Position numbers and translations under genes: made by a program. DNA of 40,606 nucleotides from the NCBI GenBank assembly GCA_902826795.1, contig CADEGD010000004.1:43927-84532 (forward strand), in the 5' to 3' direction. Source of the stretch: an uncultured Acidobacteriota bacterium (lineage in GTDB: Bacteria > Acidobacteriota > Blastocatellia > Pyrinomonadales > Pyrinomonadaceae). Of the stretch, positions 25,153-33,236 are shown piece after piece. The first letter of the stretch is position 1. Each line of letters starts with the position of its first letter. A model generated the notes under the pieces. That model saw only the letters and a list, made by a program, of their open reading frames with translations, ran no database searches and was not told the DNA's origin.

Positions 25153-26385
25153 ATGCCAACATACGCCTTTAAAGGAAGAAATCGCCTGAACGAACTGGTA
25201 TCCGGCGAACGCGAAGCCGCCAGCCAGGACGAACTTCGCTCACTTCTTCGCCGCGACCAGATCACGATGACTCAGGCGTCGGAAAAGAACGTCGTTTCTA
25301 TTCCGAAACTCGGCCGTCGTAAGAAGGTCGGTGCCAAAGAACTCGCGGTTTTCACGCGTCAGTTCTCGGTGATGATCGACGCCGGTCTTCCGCTCGTTCA
25401 GTGTCTCGATATTCTTGCCGAACAACAGCAGAACACGTTCTTTAAAGACGTGCTTCGTCAGGTTCGACAGAATGTGGAAGAAGGCGCGACCCTTTACGCA
25501 GCTCTTGAAAAGCATCCGAAAGTTTTCGACCCGCTGTATACACACATGGTCGAGGCCGGTGAAACGGGCGGTGTTCTCGACCTGATCCTTCAGCGTCTCG
25601 CCACCCTCATCGAAAAGATCGTTAAGTTGAAGCGAAGCATTATCTCGGCGTCGATCTATCCGGCGGCGGTTATCCTGGTCGCGATCGGTGCGATCGCCGT
25701 GATCATGGTGGTCGTTATTCCGCAGTTCGAGCAGATCTTCGTCGGATTGCTCGGCCCGGGTGAAGCACTTCCGCTGCCTACTCGAATCGTAATGGGCATC
25801 AGCGGATTCGTCGCCGGCTGGGGCGGTCTCGCTCTGCTCGCCATCATCATCGCGAGTGCCATCGGCATCAAGATGACGTACAAGACGGAAAAGGGCCGCT
25901 GGCGAATCGACAGCATGCTGCTTGTCACCCCGATCTTCGGCGCTATTCTTCGCAAGATCGCGGTCGCTCGCTTCTCACGCATCCTTTCAACGCTTTTATC
26001 GTCAGGTGTGCCGATCCTGCAGTCGCTGGACATTACCGCCAAGACGGCCGGTAACGTCGTGATCGAAGACGCGATCCTGAAGGTGCGTGCGGGCGTCGAA
26101 CGCGGTGAAAACTTCGTTGAGCCTTTGAAGGCGACCAAGGTGTTTCCGCACATGGTCGGCCAGATGATCGGCGTCGGTGAACAGACTGGTGCCCTCGATG
26201 CGATGCTCGGCAAGATCGCCGATTTCTATGAGGAAGAAGTAGATACCGCAATCGCGGATCTGCTCGCCCTTATCGAACCGGTCCTGATCGCCTTTCTCGG
26301 CGTTACCATCGGCGGCATCGTTATCTCGATGTACCTTCCGCTCTTCTCGCTTATCGGCAAACTCGCCGGCGGTGCGAAATCGTAA
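25153..26385 (+). CDS. pilC: Type IV pilus inner-membrane platform protein PilC (GspF family)
   Basis: A 410-residue polytopic protein that couples the PilB/PilT motors to pilus assembly. It has the PilC N-terminus (PTYAFKGRNRLNELVSGERE), two GspF domains (VFTRQFSVMIDAGLPLVQCL near 72 and ARFSRILSTLLSSGVPILQS near 275), and membrane segments near 170-195, 215-240 and 375-400 ending in GIVISMYLPLFSLI. Length and domain order are standard. It is the last gene of the pilus cluster and is followed by a terminator. Pilins and the pilMNOPQ genes are not in this window. Confidence 0.95.
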   Translation: MPTYAFKGRNRLNELVSGEREAASQDELRSLLRRDQITMTQASEKNVVSIPKLGRRKKVGAKELAVFTRQFSVMIDAGLPLVQCLDILAEQQQNTFFKDVLRQVRQNVEEGATLYAALEKHPKVFDPLYTHMVEAGETGGVLDLILQRLATLIEKIVKLKRSIISASIYPAAVILVAIGAIAVIMVVVIPQFEQIFVGLLGPGEALPLPTRIVMGISGFVAGWGGLALLAIIIASAIGIKMTYKTEKGRWRIDSMLLVTPIFGAILRKIAVARFSRILSTLLSSGVPILQSLDITAKTAGNVVIEDAILKVRAGVERGENFVEPLKATKVFPHMVGQMIGVGEQTGALDAMLGKIADFYEEEVDTAIADLLALIEPVLIAFLGVTIGGIVISMYLPLFSLIGKLAGGAKS

Positions 26386-26410
26386 AGTAGTTCTCCCCTT
26401 CCCCAAGGCA

Positions 26411-26439
26411 AAAGCGGCTTCTTCGGAGGCCGCTTTTTT
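26411..26439 (+). terminator. Rho-independent terminator after pilC
   Basis: AAAGCGGC (26411-26418) pairs with GCCGCTTT (26429-26436) over a 10-base loop, running into six T residues. It lies 26 bp after the pilC stop and closes the pilus transcript. Confidence 0.85.
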
Positions 26440-26503
26440 CGTTTAGAGTTCAAGCTTTATCTTGCAATCGTGGTAACGAGGGGACTGGTAGTAACCTGAC
26501 AAG

Positions 26504-27112
26504 CTAAAGCTTGAACTCTGAACTTTGGATACCAAGCATCCGCTCGACGTACTTTGCAATAACATCCGCCTCAAGATTTACGGGATCGCCAGGCTTTAGC
26601 GAAGAGAGATTGGTGAGTTCCCACGTCTTCGGGATAACGGCGATGTCGAAATGATCTTCGGCAAGCGCGGCCACGGTGAGCGATATTCCCTCGACCGCGA
26701 CTGAGCCTTTGTAGACGAGATATCTCGCAAACTCGGACGGAAAGCCAATACGAACGGTCCAGAAATCTCCTTCCTGCGTCGCCGCTACGAACGTACCGCG
26801 TCCGTCAACATGGCCTTGAACGATGTGTCCGCCGAGCCGCGTGGATGGCGTGACGGCGCGTTCGAGGTTTACTGGCGATCCTTTACTTAGCGATCCGAGC
26901 GTTGACCGATCCAGCGTTTCACGCGACACATCTGCCGCGAACGAATCCGGCCTGATATCGAGCGCCGTCAAACACACGCCGTTCACCGATATCGAATCGC
27001 CCGATTTCGCATCGCGAGTCACGATATTCGCGCCGATAACAATGCGCGCATTCTCGCCGTGGAACGCGATCTCTCGAACATTGCCTTTTTCTTCGATCAA
27101 TCCGGTGAACAT
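26504..27112 (-). CDS. ribE: Riboflavin synthase, alpha subunit
   Basis: A 202-residue riboflavin synthase, the trimeric enzyme that dismutates two 6,7-dimethyl-8-ribityllumazines into riboflavin and a pyrimidine. It shows the diagnostic N-terminus MFTGLIEEKG and the two lumazine-binding barrels in tandem: SVNGVCLTA with GGHIVQGHVDG in the first and AVEGISLTV in the second. Length is normal. No other rib gene is adjacent, and I saw no FMN riboswitch upstream: the ATG at 27112 is only 7 bp from a REP element. It is convergent with the pilus cluster. Confidence 0.95.
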   Translation of the reverse strand: MFTGLIEEKGNVREIAFHGENARIVIGANIVTRDAKSGDSISVNGVCLTALDIRPDSFAADVSRETLDRSTLGSLSKGSPVNLERAVTPSTRLGGHIVQGHVDGRGTFVAATQEGDFWTVRIGFPSEFARYLVYKGSVAVEGISLTVAALAEDHFDIAVIPKTWELTNLSSLKPGDPVNLEADVIAKYVERMLGIQSSEFKL

Positions 27113-27118
27113 AAAAAA

Positions 27119-27233
27119 GTACGACAGACTTTCCAGTCTGTCGTGGTGACGTAGAGAAACTCATAGCTCACGTAGTTCTCTTTCGATCCAAGCTTCTGAC
27201 TCTAACCAGAACAGGCTGGAAAGCCTGTTCTAC
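27119..27233. repeat. REP/inverted-REP pair (BIME-like unit 1)
   Basis: The left hairpin has foot GTAC, stem CGACAGACT/AGTCTGTCG and loop TTCC (27119-27147). The right hairpin (27204-27233) is the same element inverted: stem GAACAGGCT/AGCCTGTTC, loop GGAA, with CTAC (GTAG on the other strand) at its end. Both reduce to one consensus, GTA(C/G) then ACAG(R)CTTTCCAG(Y)CTGT, with paired base changes in the stem. The unit is 115 bp. Confidence 0.8.
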
Positions 27234-27342
27234 GTAAGACAGACTTTCCAGTCTGTCGCGGTGACGTAGAGAAACGTTAGAGGTCCGGAGCCAGCCGATG
27301 CACTTCCAATCCAACCAGAACAGGCTAGAAAGCCTGTTCTAC
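27234..27342. repeat. REP/inverted-REP pair (BIME-like unit 2)
   Basis: This directly follows unit 1 with no gap. The left hairpin (27234-27262) has foot GTAA and stem GACAGACT/AGTCTGTC; the right inverted hairpin (27313-27342) has stem AACAGGCT/AGCCTGTT and ends CTAC. The first bases of the spacer (GTGACGTAGAGAAAC) are the same as in unit 1, the rest differs. Confidence 0.8.
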
Positions 27343-27343
27343 T

Positions 27344-27760
27344 TTAAAACCAGGGCTTCTTGTTGACGATATAGGTCTGAACGAACTCCTCGTCCGATTT
27401 CGTGAGATACATAATGCCTTCGATAATGCCGATGATCGTCGGGATAAAGATCAGCGGAGTTCCGATTCCACACGTGACGACCGCGATCACTATCGCTACG
27501 AGATACACGCCTATCAGAATGACGCCTTCCTGGTTATAACCGAGCACAAATTTGTGGATGCCCAAGCCGCCGAGAACGATTCCGAGAATTCCCGCAAGGA
27601 TCTTCTTGTCGGCTCCGGGAATCGGAGCACCAGGTTGCTGCGGCATATGCTGCATCGGCATCGGTGCGATCGGCAACGCAGACCCGCACGTCATGCAGGT
27701 AGTGTTGAGGCTCGAGTTTTGAGCCGAGCATCGTGGACAAGTTACGTATTGTGTGGCCAT
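27344..27760 (-). CDS. TM2-domain membrane protein with N-terminal zinc ribbon
   Basis: A 138-residue protein. Residues 7-26 form a zinc ribbon (CPRC-x13-CMTCG), followed by a Pro/Met-rich linker and a TM2 domain from about 52: KKILAGILGIVLGGLGIHKF, then a second helix VYLVAIVIAVVTCGIGTPL and the polar PTIIGIIEGI end. TM2 proteins are small inner-membrane proteins of unclear function. The stop codon lies 2 bp from REP unit 2. It is divergent from the hypothetical gene at 27861. Confidence 0.85.
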   Translation of the reverse strand: MATQYVTCPRCSAQNSSLNTTCMTCGSALPIAPMPMQHMPQQPGAPIPGADKKILAGILGIVLGGLGIHKFVLGYNQEGVILIGVYLVAIVIAVVTCGIGTPLIFIPTIIGIIEGIMYLTKSDEEFVQTYIVNKKPWF

Positions 27761-27860
27761 TGTTTTTGTCTTGCGGAAGAATCGAAAGTGCCCTAAGTAT
27801 CGACGAATTTGCCCGTCATGTCAAAAAATCGACACCTGTTGTAACATCTAGATTTCAACG

Positions 27861-28394
27861 ATGTCACAGAACGCGTCAGCCGAAAACTCACCGCCCAAAC
27901 TGCGGCCCAACGATACCGGCGGTATCGATCCAAATTCGATTGCCGACCTCGTCGAATGGTTCCTGAACTATGACGAGCGGATCGCCCGAATGCGTCACGC
28001 GAATACGGAAGAGTTGTTTCAATGGAAGCAGAAAGATGACGAGGCGAACGGCGTCGGGATCTATCCTTTCGAGAATGCCGAGGCCAGATTTGCGATCGGC
28101 GTTTTTCAGGCGTTGCAAGAGAATAATTCCGAACCGCTGCTCGGCCTCTGGCTAAACGACGTGCTCGCCGCCCTCCACGAATCACGCGAAACCAAGCGCG
28201 AGATCACCGAAGCCAACGACCTCGATAAAGATATCGAAAAATCTTCAATCGAAAAGGCGTCACTGCTCACAACGAACAGCGAACGCCGCCTGTATCTCAC
28301 AAGCTCGTGGCTCGAAGCCCTCTGCACCGCTGAAGCCCGCGTCCTCGGCTGGATCTATCAAGAAATGTACGGCAAACCGTTCACGCCGCAATAG
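27861..28394 (+). CDS. Hypothetical protein
   Basis: A 177-residue soluble, acidic, mostly helical protein that I do not recognise. It has no signal peptide or membrane segment. Visible landmarks are IADLVEWFLNYDERIARMRH, FENAEARFAIGVFQAL, and a C-terminal YLTSSWLEALCTAEARVLG followed by WIYQEMYGKPFTPQ. The coding frame is supported by length and by the codon pattern shared with neighbours. No good ribosome-binding site precedes the ATG. The stop TAG shares its last base with the GTAC foot of a REP hairpin. Confidence 0.65.
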   Translation: MSQNASAENSPPKLRPNDTGGIDPNSIADLVEWFLNYDERIARMRHANTEELFQWKQKDDEANGVGIYPFENAEARFAIGVFQALQENNSEPLLGLWLNDVLAALHESRETKREITEANDLDKDIEKSSIEKASLLTTNSERRLYLTSSWLEALCTAEARVLGWIYQEMYGKPFTPQ

Positions 28395-28422
28395 TACGAC
28401 AGACTTTCCAGTCTGTCGCGGT
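28394..28422 (+). repeat. REP hairpin flanking the RAYT gene (left)
   Basis: Foot GTAC, stem CGACAGACT/AGTCTGTCG, loop TTCC, same orientation as the left halves of the other units. It is 78 bp from the 3' end of the RAYT gene. A degenerate AGTCTGTCGACGG follows near 28465. Confidence 0.8.
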
Positions 28423-28499
28423 CGCCCACAGAAGAATCGTTATCGCGATCCCGCCAAGGTCTAAAAGTCTGTCGACGGCAAGACCAGAAGGACAACATT

Positions 28500-29205
28500 T
28501 CAACCGTCCAACGAAGCCTTCAATCCGTTCGCCACCCAAGTATTCGTGTAGTCCTGCCAACATTCCACGATCCCAGCCTTAACAGGATTGTCGACTATGT
28601 ATCTAACAATTCGCCAAAGCTCTTCCTTATCGCGGACTTCGTGGTCGTAGCTCTCAGGCTCCCAGAAGCGCCCCTTGCGGCCTAAAACCTTGTTAGCCTC
28701 GCGAGCAGAATATCCTTTGATCGATTTCATTATCACGTCCAGCGTCGGATCGATCGATTCAAACGCCAAACGACCATCTTTAGTAGTTTCCTTTAGCGAA
28801 GCCTCTTTCAGCAACGGAGTAAACAGAACGTGCACGTGGTTCGACATTATGCAAAACGCGTGAAGTTGGTACGCTTGCCCATCAAGATGGTGTAGGGCTG
28901 CCGAGACAAGGGCGGATATTGTCGCCTCCTTGAGCCAAACTGGACCAGTCGCCGCCTTGTGAAGAAATTTCTTCGAACCTCGCGAACCATTTGCGACGAA
29001 ACTGCAGGAGTTTTTGCTGGTCCTGAGCATCTGCATTCTTTGACAACCGGCGGAAGGAATATTCGATAGCTTTGCGTTCGGCTCTCCACATTTTTAACGC
29101 CGATCTGGGTATTGATCCGTTAAGTCTGAATGTGACGAACAATGTAGCACCTGGTGAGTGCCGATGTGGTAATTTGCGGCGATAAAACTGTTTATATTCG
29201 AACAT
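28500..29205 (-). pseudogene. REP-associated tyrosine transposase (RAYT, Y1_Tnp/TnpA_REP family), frameshifted
   Basis: Two reading frames on the minus strand make one RAYT. The first (start 29205) has the family N-terminus FYRRKLPHRHSPGATLFVTF and runs to WFARFEE. The second continues with FLHKAATGPVWLKEATISAL, the HUH metal motif SNHVHVLF, the likely catalytic tyrosine in SIKGYSAREANK and the RFWEPESYDHEVRD block, and stops at 28500. A +1 shift at 28961-28974, inside the perfect palindrome GAAGAAATTTCTTC, joins them exactly, so the gene has gained one base. RAYTs are single-strand endonucleases that cut at REP hairpins. The gene lies between a REP (28394) and an inverted REP (29330) of the same family. 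It is probably inactive unless the shift is a sequencing error or is suppressed. Confidence 0.85.
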
Positions 29206-29329
29206 CGGATGTTTCTGGTCAGAGCTTTCCGGCTATGACAGGAATGACAGATCTTACGGTCCGTTAAAGCGGCGTCCAATTGATCTCGGTGAGTAATCCG
29301 GATACGTAGACAACGGGGCTTCCCGTCGT

Positions 29330-29359
29330 AACCGGAACAGGCTGGAAAGCCTGTTCTAC
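29330..29359 (-). repeat. Inverted REP hairpin flanking the RAYT gene (right)
   Basis: Stem GAACAGGCT/AGCCTGTTC with loop GGAA, ending CTAC, so on the minus strand it begins with the GTAG foot. It matches the right halves of the other units and lies 124 bp upstream of the RAYT start. The stretch 29206-29329 holds no gene. Confidence 0.8.
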
Positions 29360-30177
29360 TTGAACACCTCGCACTGCTGCATGGTTCCGAACTTCATCCC
29401 AACTGCAAAGGCTCGCTGACGTTGGTCGGCCGAGCCGTGAGTGAACGATTCGGGAACTATGTAGCCTTGGGTTCGGCGTTGGATCATGTCGTCGCCGACG
29501 GCGGCCGCGGCTTTCAAAGCTTCTTCGATATCGCCCACCTCCACCTGACCACGCTTCTGTGCGTGGTTGGCCCAGATGCCGGCATAACAATCGGCCTGTA
29601 ATTCGAGTGCGACGGAGAGTTGATTGTTCTGGCCCTGGCTCTGAACCTTTGCCATCGTACCCAAAAGGTTCTGAACGTGATGACCCACTTCGTGAGCGAT
29701 CACATAAGCCCGAGCAAAATCACCTTTCGCCTTAAACTCGTTTTCAAGCTCGCGGAAGAATGCGAAGTCAAGATATAGCTTGTAATCGCCCGGGCAATAA
29801 AACGGTCCCATCGCCGCACTGGCATATCCGCATGCTGAAGAAACTTGTCCGTCGAATAAGACCAGCGTAGGTTCACGATAGTTACGTCTGGCCTGTGCAG
29901 GCAAGATCTGCCGCCACGCGTCTTCGGTGCTTGCGAGCACGGCGCTTGCAAATTGACGATTCTCGTCAGGCGGCTGCGTCGAGCTGTTGCTTGCGGTCGG
30001 CGGCTGAACATCCTGCGGAATGCCGCCCTCAAGCATCTGTCGCGGATCGCCGCCCAGCAGGCAAACTATCGCTGCAAGAATCAATACGCCGATCCCGCCT
30101 CCGCCCAGAGCAATACCGCGGCCCATACCGCGTCGGTCTTCAACGTTTGAACTCTGCCTTTGGTCTCTCCAACGCAT
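29356..30177 (-). CDS. Neutral zinc metallopeptidase (YpfJ family), membrane-anchored
   Basis: A 273-residue protein of the neutral zinc metallopeptidase family (Pfam Zn_peptidase, E. coli YpfJ). It starts RWRDQRQSSNVEDRRG, has one membrane helix near residues 22-42, a Pro/Ser/Gln linker and a zincin domain with VIAHEVGHHVQNLLG, His162-Glu163 to His166 binding zinc, and the downstream ELQADCYAGIWANH and RRTQGYIVPESFTHGS segments typical of the family. Substrates are unknown. The stop codon TAG is formed by the GTAG foot of the neighbouring REP, so the last residues may have been set by that insertion. It is divergent from the alpha/beta hydrolase gene. Confidence 0.9.
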   Translation of the reverse strand: MRWRDQRQSSNVEDRRGMGRGIALGGGGIGVLILAAIVCLLGGDPRQMLEGGIPQDVQPPTASNSSTQPPDENRQFASAVLASTEDAWRQILPAQARRNYREPTLVLFDGQVSSACGYASAAMGPFYCPGDYKLYLDFAFFRELENEFKAKGDFARAYVIAHEVGHHVQNLLGTMAKVQSQGQNNQLSVALELQADCYAGIWANHAQKRGQVEVGDIEEALKAAAAVGDDMIQRRTQGYIVPESFTHGSADQRQRAFAVGMKFGTMQQCEVFK

Positions 30178-30253
30178 GTCGTGTCTCCGAAATGATCAGT
30201 TTTGTTACTGCGTGATAGTATCCTAACACTTTTACTTTCAGCGGATAAAAGAA

Positions 30254-31141
30254 ATGACTCTGAATGAATGGCGAACCGGCGGCGAGTATTTTGAGCACCG
30301 AGATCTCAAGATATTTTATCGACGATCGGGCGATGGAGCGGAGCCGGTTCTTTGCCTTCACGGCTTTCCTGCCGCGTCGTTCGACTATCGAAAGATCTGG
30401 CGGCCGCTGTCCGAACGCTTCGATCTGCTCGCCTTCGATATGATCGGCTATGGCTTTTCATCAAAGCCGCCGAATTGGGCGTATAAGACCTTTGATCAGG
30501 TCGATGTACTGCAGGAATTGATCGAGCATCTCAGCATTTCGCGCGTCCATATTCTCGCTCACGATTACGGCAATACGATTACGCAAGAGCTTCTCGCGAG
30601 AGAGATCGAAGGGCGATCGAACTTTGAGATCGCCTCGATATGCTTTCTGAACGGTGCGCTGTTCCCCGAAACGCACCGGCCGATCTTCGCACAGAGGCTT
30701 TTGATCTCTCCGCTAGGATCAATTTTCGGAAGGCTGATCCCGGACGTGGTATTCAAGAAGAATCTGGCAAAGGTATTCGGTCCCGACACGAAGCCGAGCG
30801 ACGACGAACTCGACGACTATCTGACGCTTTTCAAAAACAACGACGGAAAACGTATCGCACATCGGCTGATCCGTTACATGACCGAGCGAGAGAAATATCG
30901 CGAGCGTTGGGTGCTGCCGCTGCAGCAAATGACGCAGCCATTCAGGTTTATCAACGGCCTTGCCGATGCCGTTTCCGGCGAGCATTTGGTCCGCCGTTTT
31001 CGCGAAATAATTCCGGAGCAAACGGATATTGTCGAACTCAACGGTATCGGACATTTCCCGCATCTCGAAAGTCCCGACGCAGTCCTGAAAGCCTATGTAG
31101 AGTTTCGCGGCCGGATCGATCGTGCGATAAAAGTTGTATGA
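30254..31141 (+). CDS. Alpha/beta hydrolase, haloalkane dehalogenase/epoxide hydrolase-like
   Basis: A 295-residue alpha/beta hydrolase with an aspartate nucleophile: Asp104 in the elbow motif AHDYGNT, the oxyanion HGFP at 35-38, and catalytic His267 in GIGHFPHLESPDAV. An aspartate nucleophile points to the haloalkane dehalogenase, epoxide hydrolase or MEST-like group, not to esterases with serine. A cap domain lies between about 130 and 215. There is no signal peptide. It is divergent from the metallopeptidase and precedes HU, which has its own promoter. The real substrate cannot be named. Confidence 0.85.
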   Translation: MTLNEWRTGGEYFEHRDLKIFYRRSGDGAEPVLCLHGFPAASFDYRKIWRPLSERFDLLAFDMIGYGFSSKPPNWAYKTFDQVDVLQELIEHLSISRVHILAHDYGNTITQELLAREIEGRSNFEIASICFLNGALFPETHRPIFAQRLLISPLGSIFGRLIPDVVFKKNLAKVFGPDTKPSDDELDDYLTLFKNNDGKRIAHRLIRYMTEREKYRERWVLPLQQMTQPFRFINGLADAVSGEHLVRRFREIIPEQTDIVELNGIGHFPHLESPDAVLKAYVEFRGRIDRAIKVV

Positions 31142-31156
31142 CGAGTTGGCTAAATC

Positions 31157-31186
31157 TTGACAGATGTGAACTTACGGGCTTAAGAT
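31157..31186 (+). promoter_or_regulatory. Promoter for the HU gene
   Basis: A perfect TTGACA (31157-31162), an 18-base spacer and TAAGAT (31181-31186) lie 60 bp before the HU start codon. Confidence 0.65.
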
Positions 31187-31245
31187 AGGAACTCTTACGG
31201 CGGATTTGCCTTCCACGGTTGCACAGCCTTTTGCAGGAGGAAGTG

Positions 31246-31575
31246 ATGATCAAGCTCGATATCGTCAACCAGGTTGCCGACAAAACGGGAGTTCCCAAGC
31301 AGAAAGCCGAACAGGTTGTCGATTCGTTATTCAATGCGATGAAAGAGGCGCTCGCTCGCGGCAAACGCATCGAGTTGCGCGGATTTGGCGTGTTCGTCGT
31401 TAAGCCGAGAAAGCGAGGCGTCGGCCGCAATCCGCGAACTGGTGAAGAAGTGCCGATACCGGCGGGCAAAACGATCCGCTTCAAGCCAGGCAAGGAATTG
31501 ACTGCCAAGTCGGTCGACGATAACGGTGACGGCGAGACTTTCCCGACCGATCCTTCACCATATCCGTCGTATTAG
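31246..31575 (+). CDS. HU/IHF-family DNA-binding protein
   Basis: A 109-residue nucleoid protein that bends DNA as a dimer. The start at 31246 follows an AGGAGG ribosome-binding site by 5 bases. Family blocks are intact: VADKTGVPKQKAEQVVDSLF, then LRGFGVFVVKPRKRGVGRNP and the arm RTGEEVPIPAGKTIRFKPGK. About 18 extra residues at the C-terminus are acidic then Pro/Ser/Tyr-rich (DDNGDGETFPTDPSPYPSY), which is longer than typical HU. The gene has its own promoter and terminator, so it is a single-gene unit. Confidence 0.92.
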   Translation: MIKLDIVNQVADKTGVPKQKAEQVVDSLFNAMKEALARGKRIELRGFGVFVVKPRKRGVGRNPRTGEEVPIPAGKTIRFKPGKELTAKSVDDNGDGETFPTDPSPYPSY

Positions 31576-31608
31576 GAAATTGCCGAAACAAACTAGTATT
31601 CTCGAAAG

Positions 31609-31637
31609 CGTGGGCTGATCTAAGGCCCGCGTTTTTT
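31609..31637 (+). terminator. Rho-independent terminator after HU
   Basis: CGTGGGC (31609-31615) pairs with GCCCGCG (31625-31631), including one G-U pair, over a 9-base loop, and six T residues follow (31632-31637). The next base is the A of the start codon proposed for the M50 peptidase. Confidence 0.8.
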
Positions 31638-32642
31638 ATGGATGAAGGCGTAAATTGGCCGCACGAAGATCGTTCGGTCGTTCCAACGTGGCGGGCCTAC
31701 ATTCGCCACGGCATCTTTCTCGTCATCACTTTCTGCACCTCGACATTCGCCGGAATGCTTTTTCCGTTCGGCCGTGTCAACACGCTGCCCGAGGCCGATC
31801 CGCAGAGTTGGGGCGAACTTGTCGATTTCGTCTTTTCACTTCCGGCCAAATATTTCGTCCTCATCGGCTCGGTGTTTGAAAAGATCGCGGCAGATCCCGG
31901 CCTGCTCTTTTACGGCCTTTGTTTTTCGACATCGCTCCTCTTCATACTCATCTCGCACGAGCTAGGCCATTACGTCGCCTGTCGGATATATCGCGTTGAC
32001 GCGACGTTGCCGTATTTCATCCCGACGCCGCCGATGATCGGGCCGGCAGGAACTTTCGGCGCGTTCATCAAGATAACGGCCCCTATGCCTTCGCGAAGGG
32101 CGGTCTTCGATATCGGTGTAGCCGGTCCTATCGCAGGTTTTGTCGCGCTGATTCCGATCTTGATCGTCGGGTTGATCACAAGCCCGATCCTGCAAAATTC
32201 TTATTTTGGGATCGAGTTTTCCAAACCGCTTCTGGTCCATATTTTCGAGGCCGCCGTAGGAATTCATATGCGGCCGGGAATCGGCAATCCGTTCTACTTC
32301 GCCGCTTGGGTCGGGCTTTTGGTAACTGCCCTAAACCTCATCCCGTCGGGCCAGCTTGATGGCGGCCACGCGATCTACGCCGTCTTTGGCGAAGCGGTTC
32401 ATCGCTGGACCGGCCGCATCGCTTTTGCGGTTATGGCGACGCTCTCGATCGCCGGTTTCTACTTTTTCGGCAGCCCAAGCGGCTTTCTGATCGCCATCCT
32501 GCTAGGCGTGATGATGCGTATCAAACATCCACGTCCATACGATGAAACGCCGCTCGATAACAAGCGGCGTCTGATAGCGGTCATAGTCCTAGTGATTTTT
32601 ATTCTGAGCTTCGTTCCATTCCCGATCGGGCTGGACTACTAG
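31638..32642 (+). CDS. Site-2-protease-like membrane metallopeptidase (M50 family)
   Basis: A 334-residue intramembrane zinc peptidase of the M50 family. The metal motif HELGH is at 107-111 in a membrane helix, and the third ligand is Asp241 in IPSGQLDGGHAIY. Six or seven membrane segments are visible (about 25-45, 72-100, 140-165, 212-235, 258-285, 312-330). Family members cut membrane-bound signalling proteins or process other membrane substrates. The only early start, ATG 31638, directly follows the T run of the HU terminator and has no ribosome-binding site, so expression is odd: either a leaderless message from an overlapping promoter or read-through. The 3' end overlaps the convergent Uma2 gene by 44 bp. 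Confidence 0.87.
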   Translation: MDEGVNWPHEDRSVVPTWRAYIRHGIFLVITFCTSTFAGMLFPFGRVNTLPEADPQSWGELVDFVFSLPAKYFVLIGSVFEKIAADPGLLFYGLCFSTSLLFILISHELGHYVACRIYRVDATLPYFIPTPPMIGPAGTFGAFIKITAPMPSRRAVFDIGVAGPIAGFVALIPILIVGLITSPILQNSYFGIEFSKPLLVHIFEAAVGIHMRPGIGNPFYFAAWVGLLVTALNLIPSGQLDGGHAIYAVFGEAVHRWTGRIAFAVMATLSIAGFYFFGSPSGFLIAILLGVMMRIKHPRPYDETPLDNKRRLIAVIVLVIFILSFVPFPIGLDY

Positions 32643-33225
32643 TCTCGGTAAACTCGACGCCGCGGTAGATCGCCGCAAGCGAAAGTACGCACGGAACGGA
32701 TCGAAGCTCAACGCTGTCTGCGAGCGAATTAAACTCTGTGCTGAGCCAAAATCCGTCGCCGTGCTTTATAAACTGCGTAATATGCGGCCGGTGTTGAGCA
32801 ACCAACAAATATTCGACAAACGTCTCGATCGATTTGTAATAGCCAAACTTGTCTCCGCGGTCGAAAGCTTCGGTCGAATCCGAAAGAACCTCAACGATCA
32901 GCGCCGGATTGACCAACATATCTATCCCGCCGATCTTTTCTATGACCGGCTCGCCGCAGTTCGCTGTAAGATCCGGATAGCGATACGGCGGATACTCCGG
33001 AACCTTTATACGAAGATCTGATGGGAAAACATTGCAGCCCTTCTCGCGAAGCTGAAGGTCTATTTCCGTGTTCAAATTTCTGATGATGATGTTGTGCGGA
33101 TATGTCGCTCCGCTCATCGACCAGACATTTCCGTCCCAAAATTCGAACTTCTCGTCGGAAGACCGTTCAAGGTCCAAATACTCTTCAAGAGAATAGACGT
33201 TCTTTTGTTTGGTGATCGCGACCAT
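32599..33225 (-). CDS. Uma2-family (DUF820) putative endonuclease
   Basis: A 208-residue protein of the Uma2/DUF820 family, with a PD-(D/E)XK nuclease-like fold. Typical features are SLEEYLDLERSSDEKFEFWD near the N-terminus, SGATYPHNIIIRNL, then YRYPDLTANCGEPVIE and PALIVEVLSDSTEAFDRGDK with the acidic and lysine residues of the presumed active site, and FGYYKSIETFVEYLLV. The biological role of the family is not established; copies are numerous in cyanobacteria and some Acidobacteriota. The gene overlaps the end of the M50 peptidase gene and starts 12 bp from a REP unit. Confidence 0.87.
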   Translation of the reverse strand: MVAITKQKNVYSLEEYLDLERSSDEKFEFWDGNVWSMSGATYPHNIIIRNLNTEIDLQLREKGCNVFPSDLRIKVPEYPPYRYPDLTANCGEPVIEKIGGIDMLVNPALIVEVLSDSTEAFDRGDKFGYYKSIETFVEYLLVAQHRPHITQFIKHGDGFWLSTEFNSLADSVELRSVPCVLSLAAIYRGVEFTETSSPARSGMERSSE

Positions 33226-33236
33226 ACAAGAACATA

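Noticed and set aside
26504..27118. FMN riboswitch upstream of riboflavin synthase
   Set aside because: Only 6 bp separate the start codon from the REP element, and none of the conserved RFN-element segments was recognised.
27119..27342. CRISPR array
   Set aside because: The hairpins alternate in orientation, spacers are about 55 bp and partly homologous, and no cas genes are present; REP/BIME explains the pattern.
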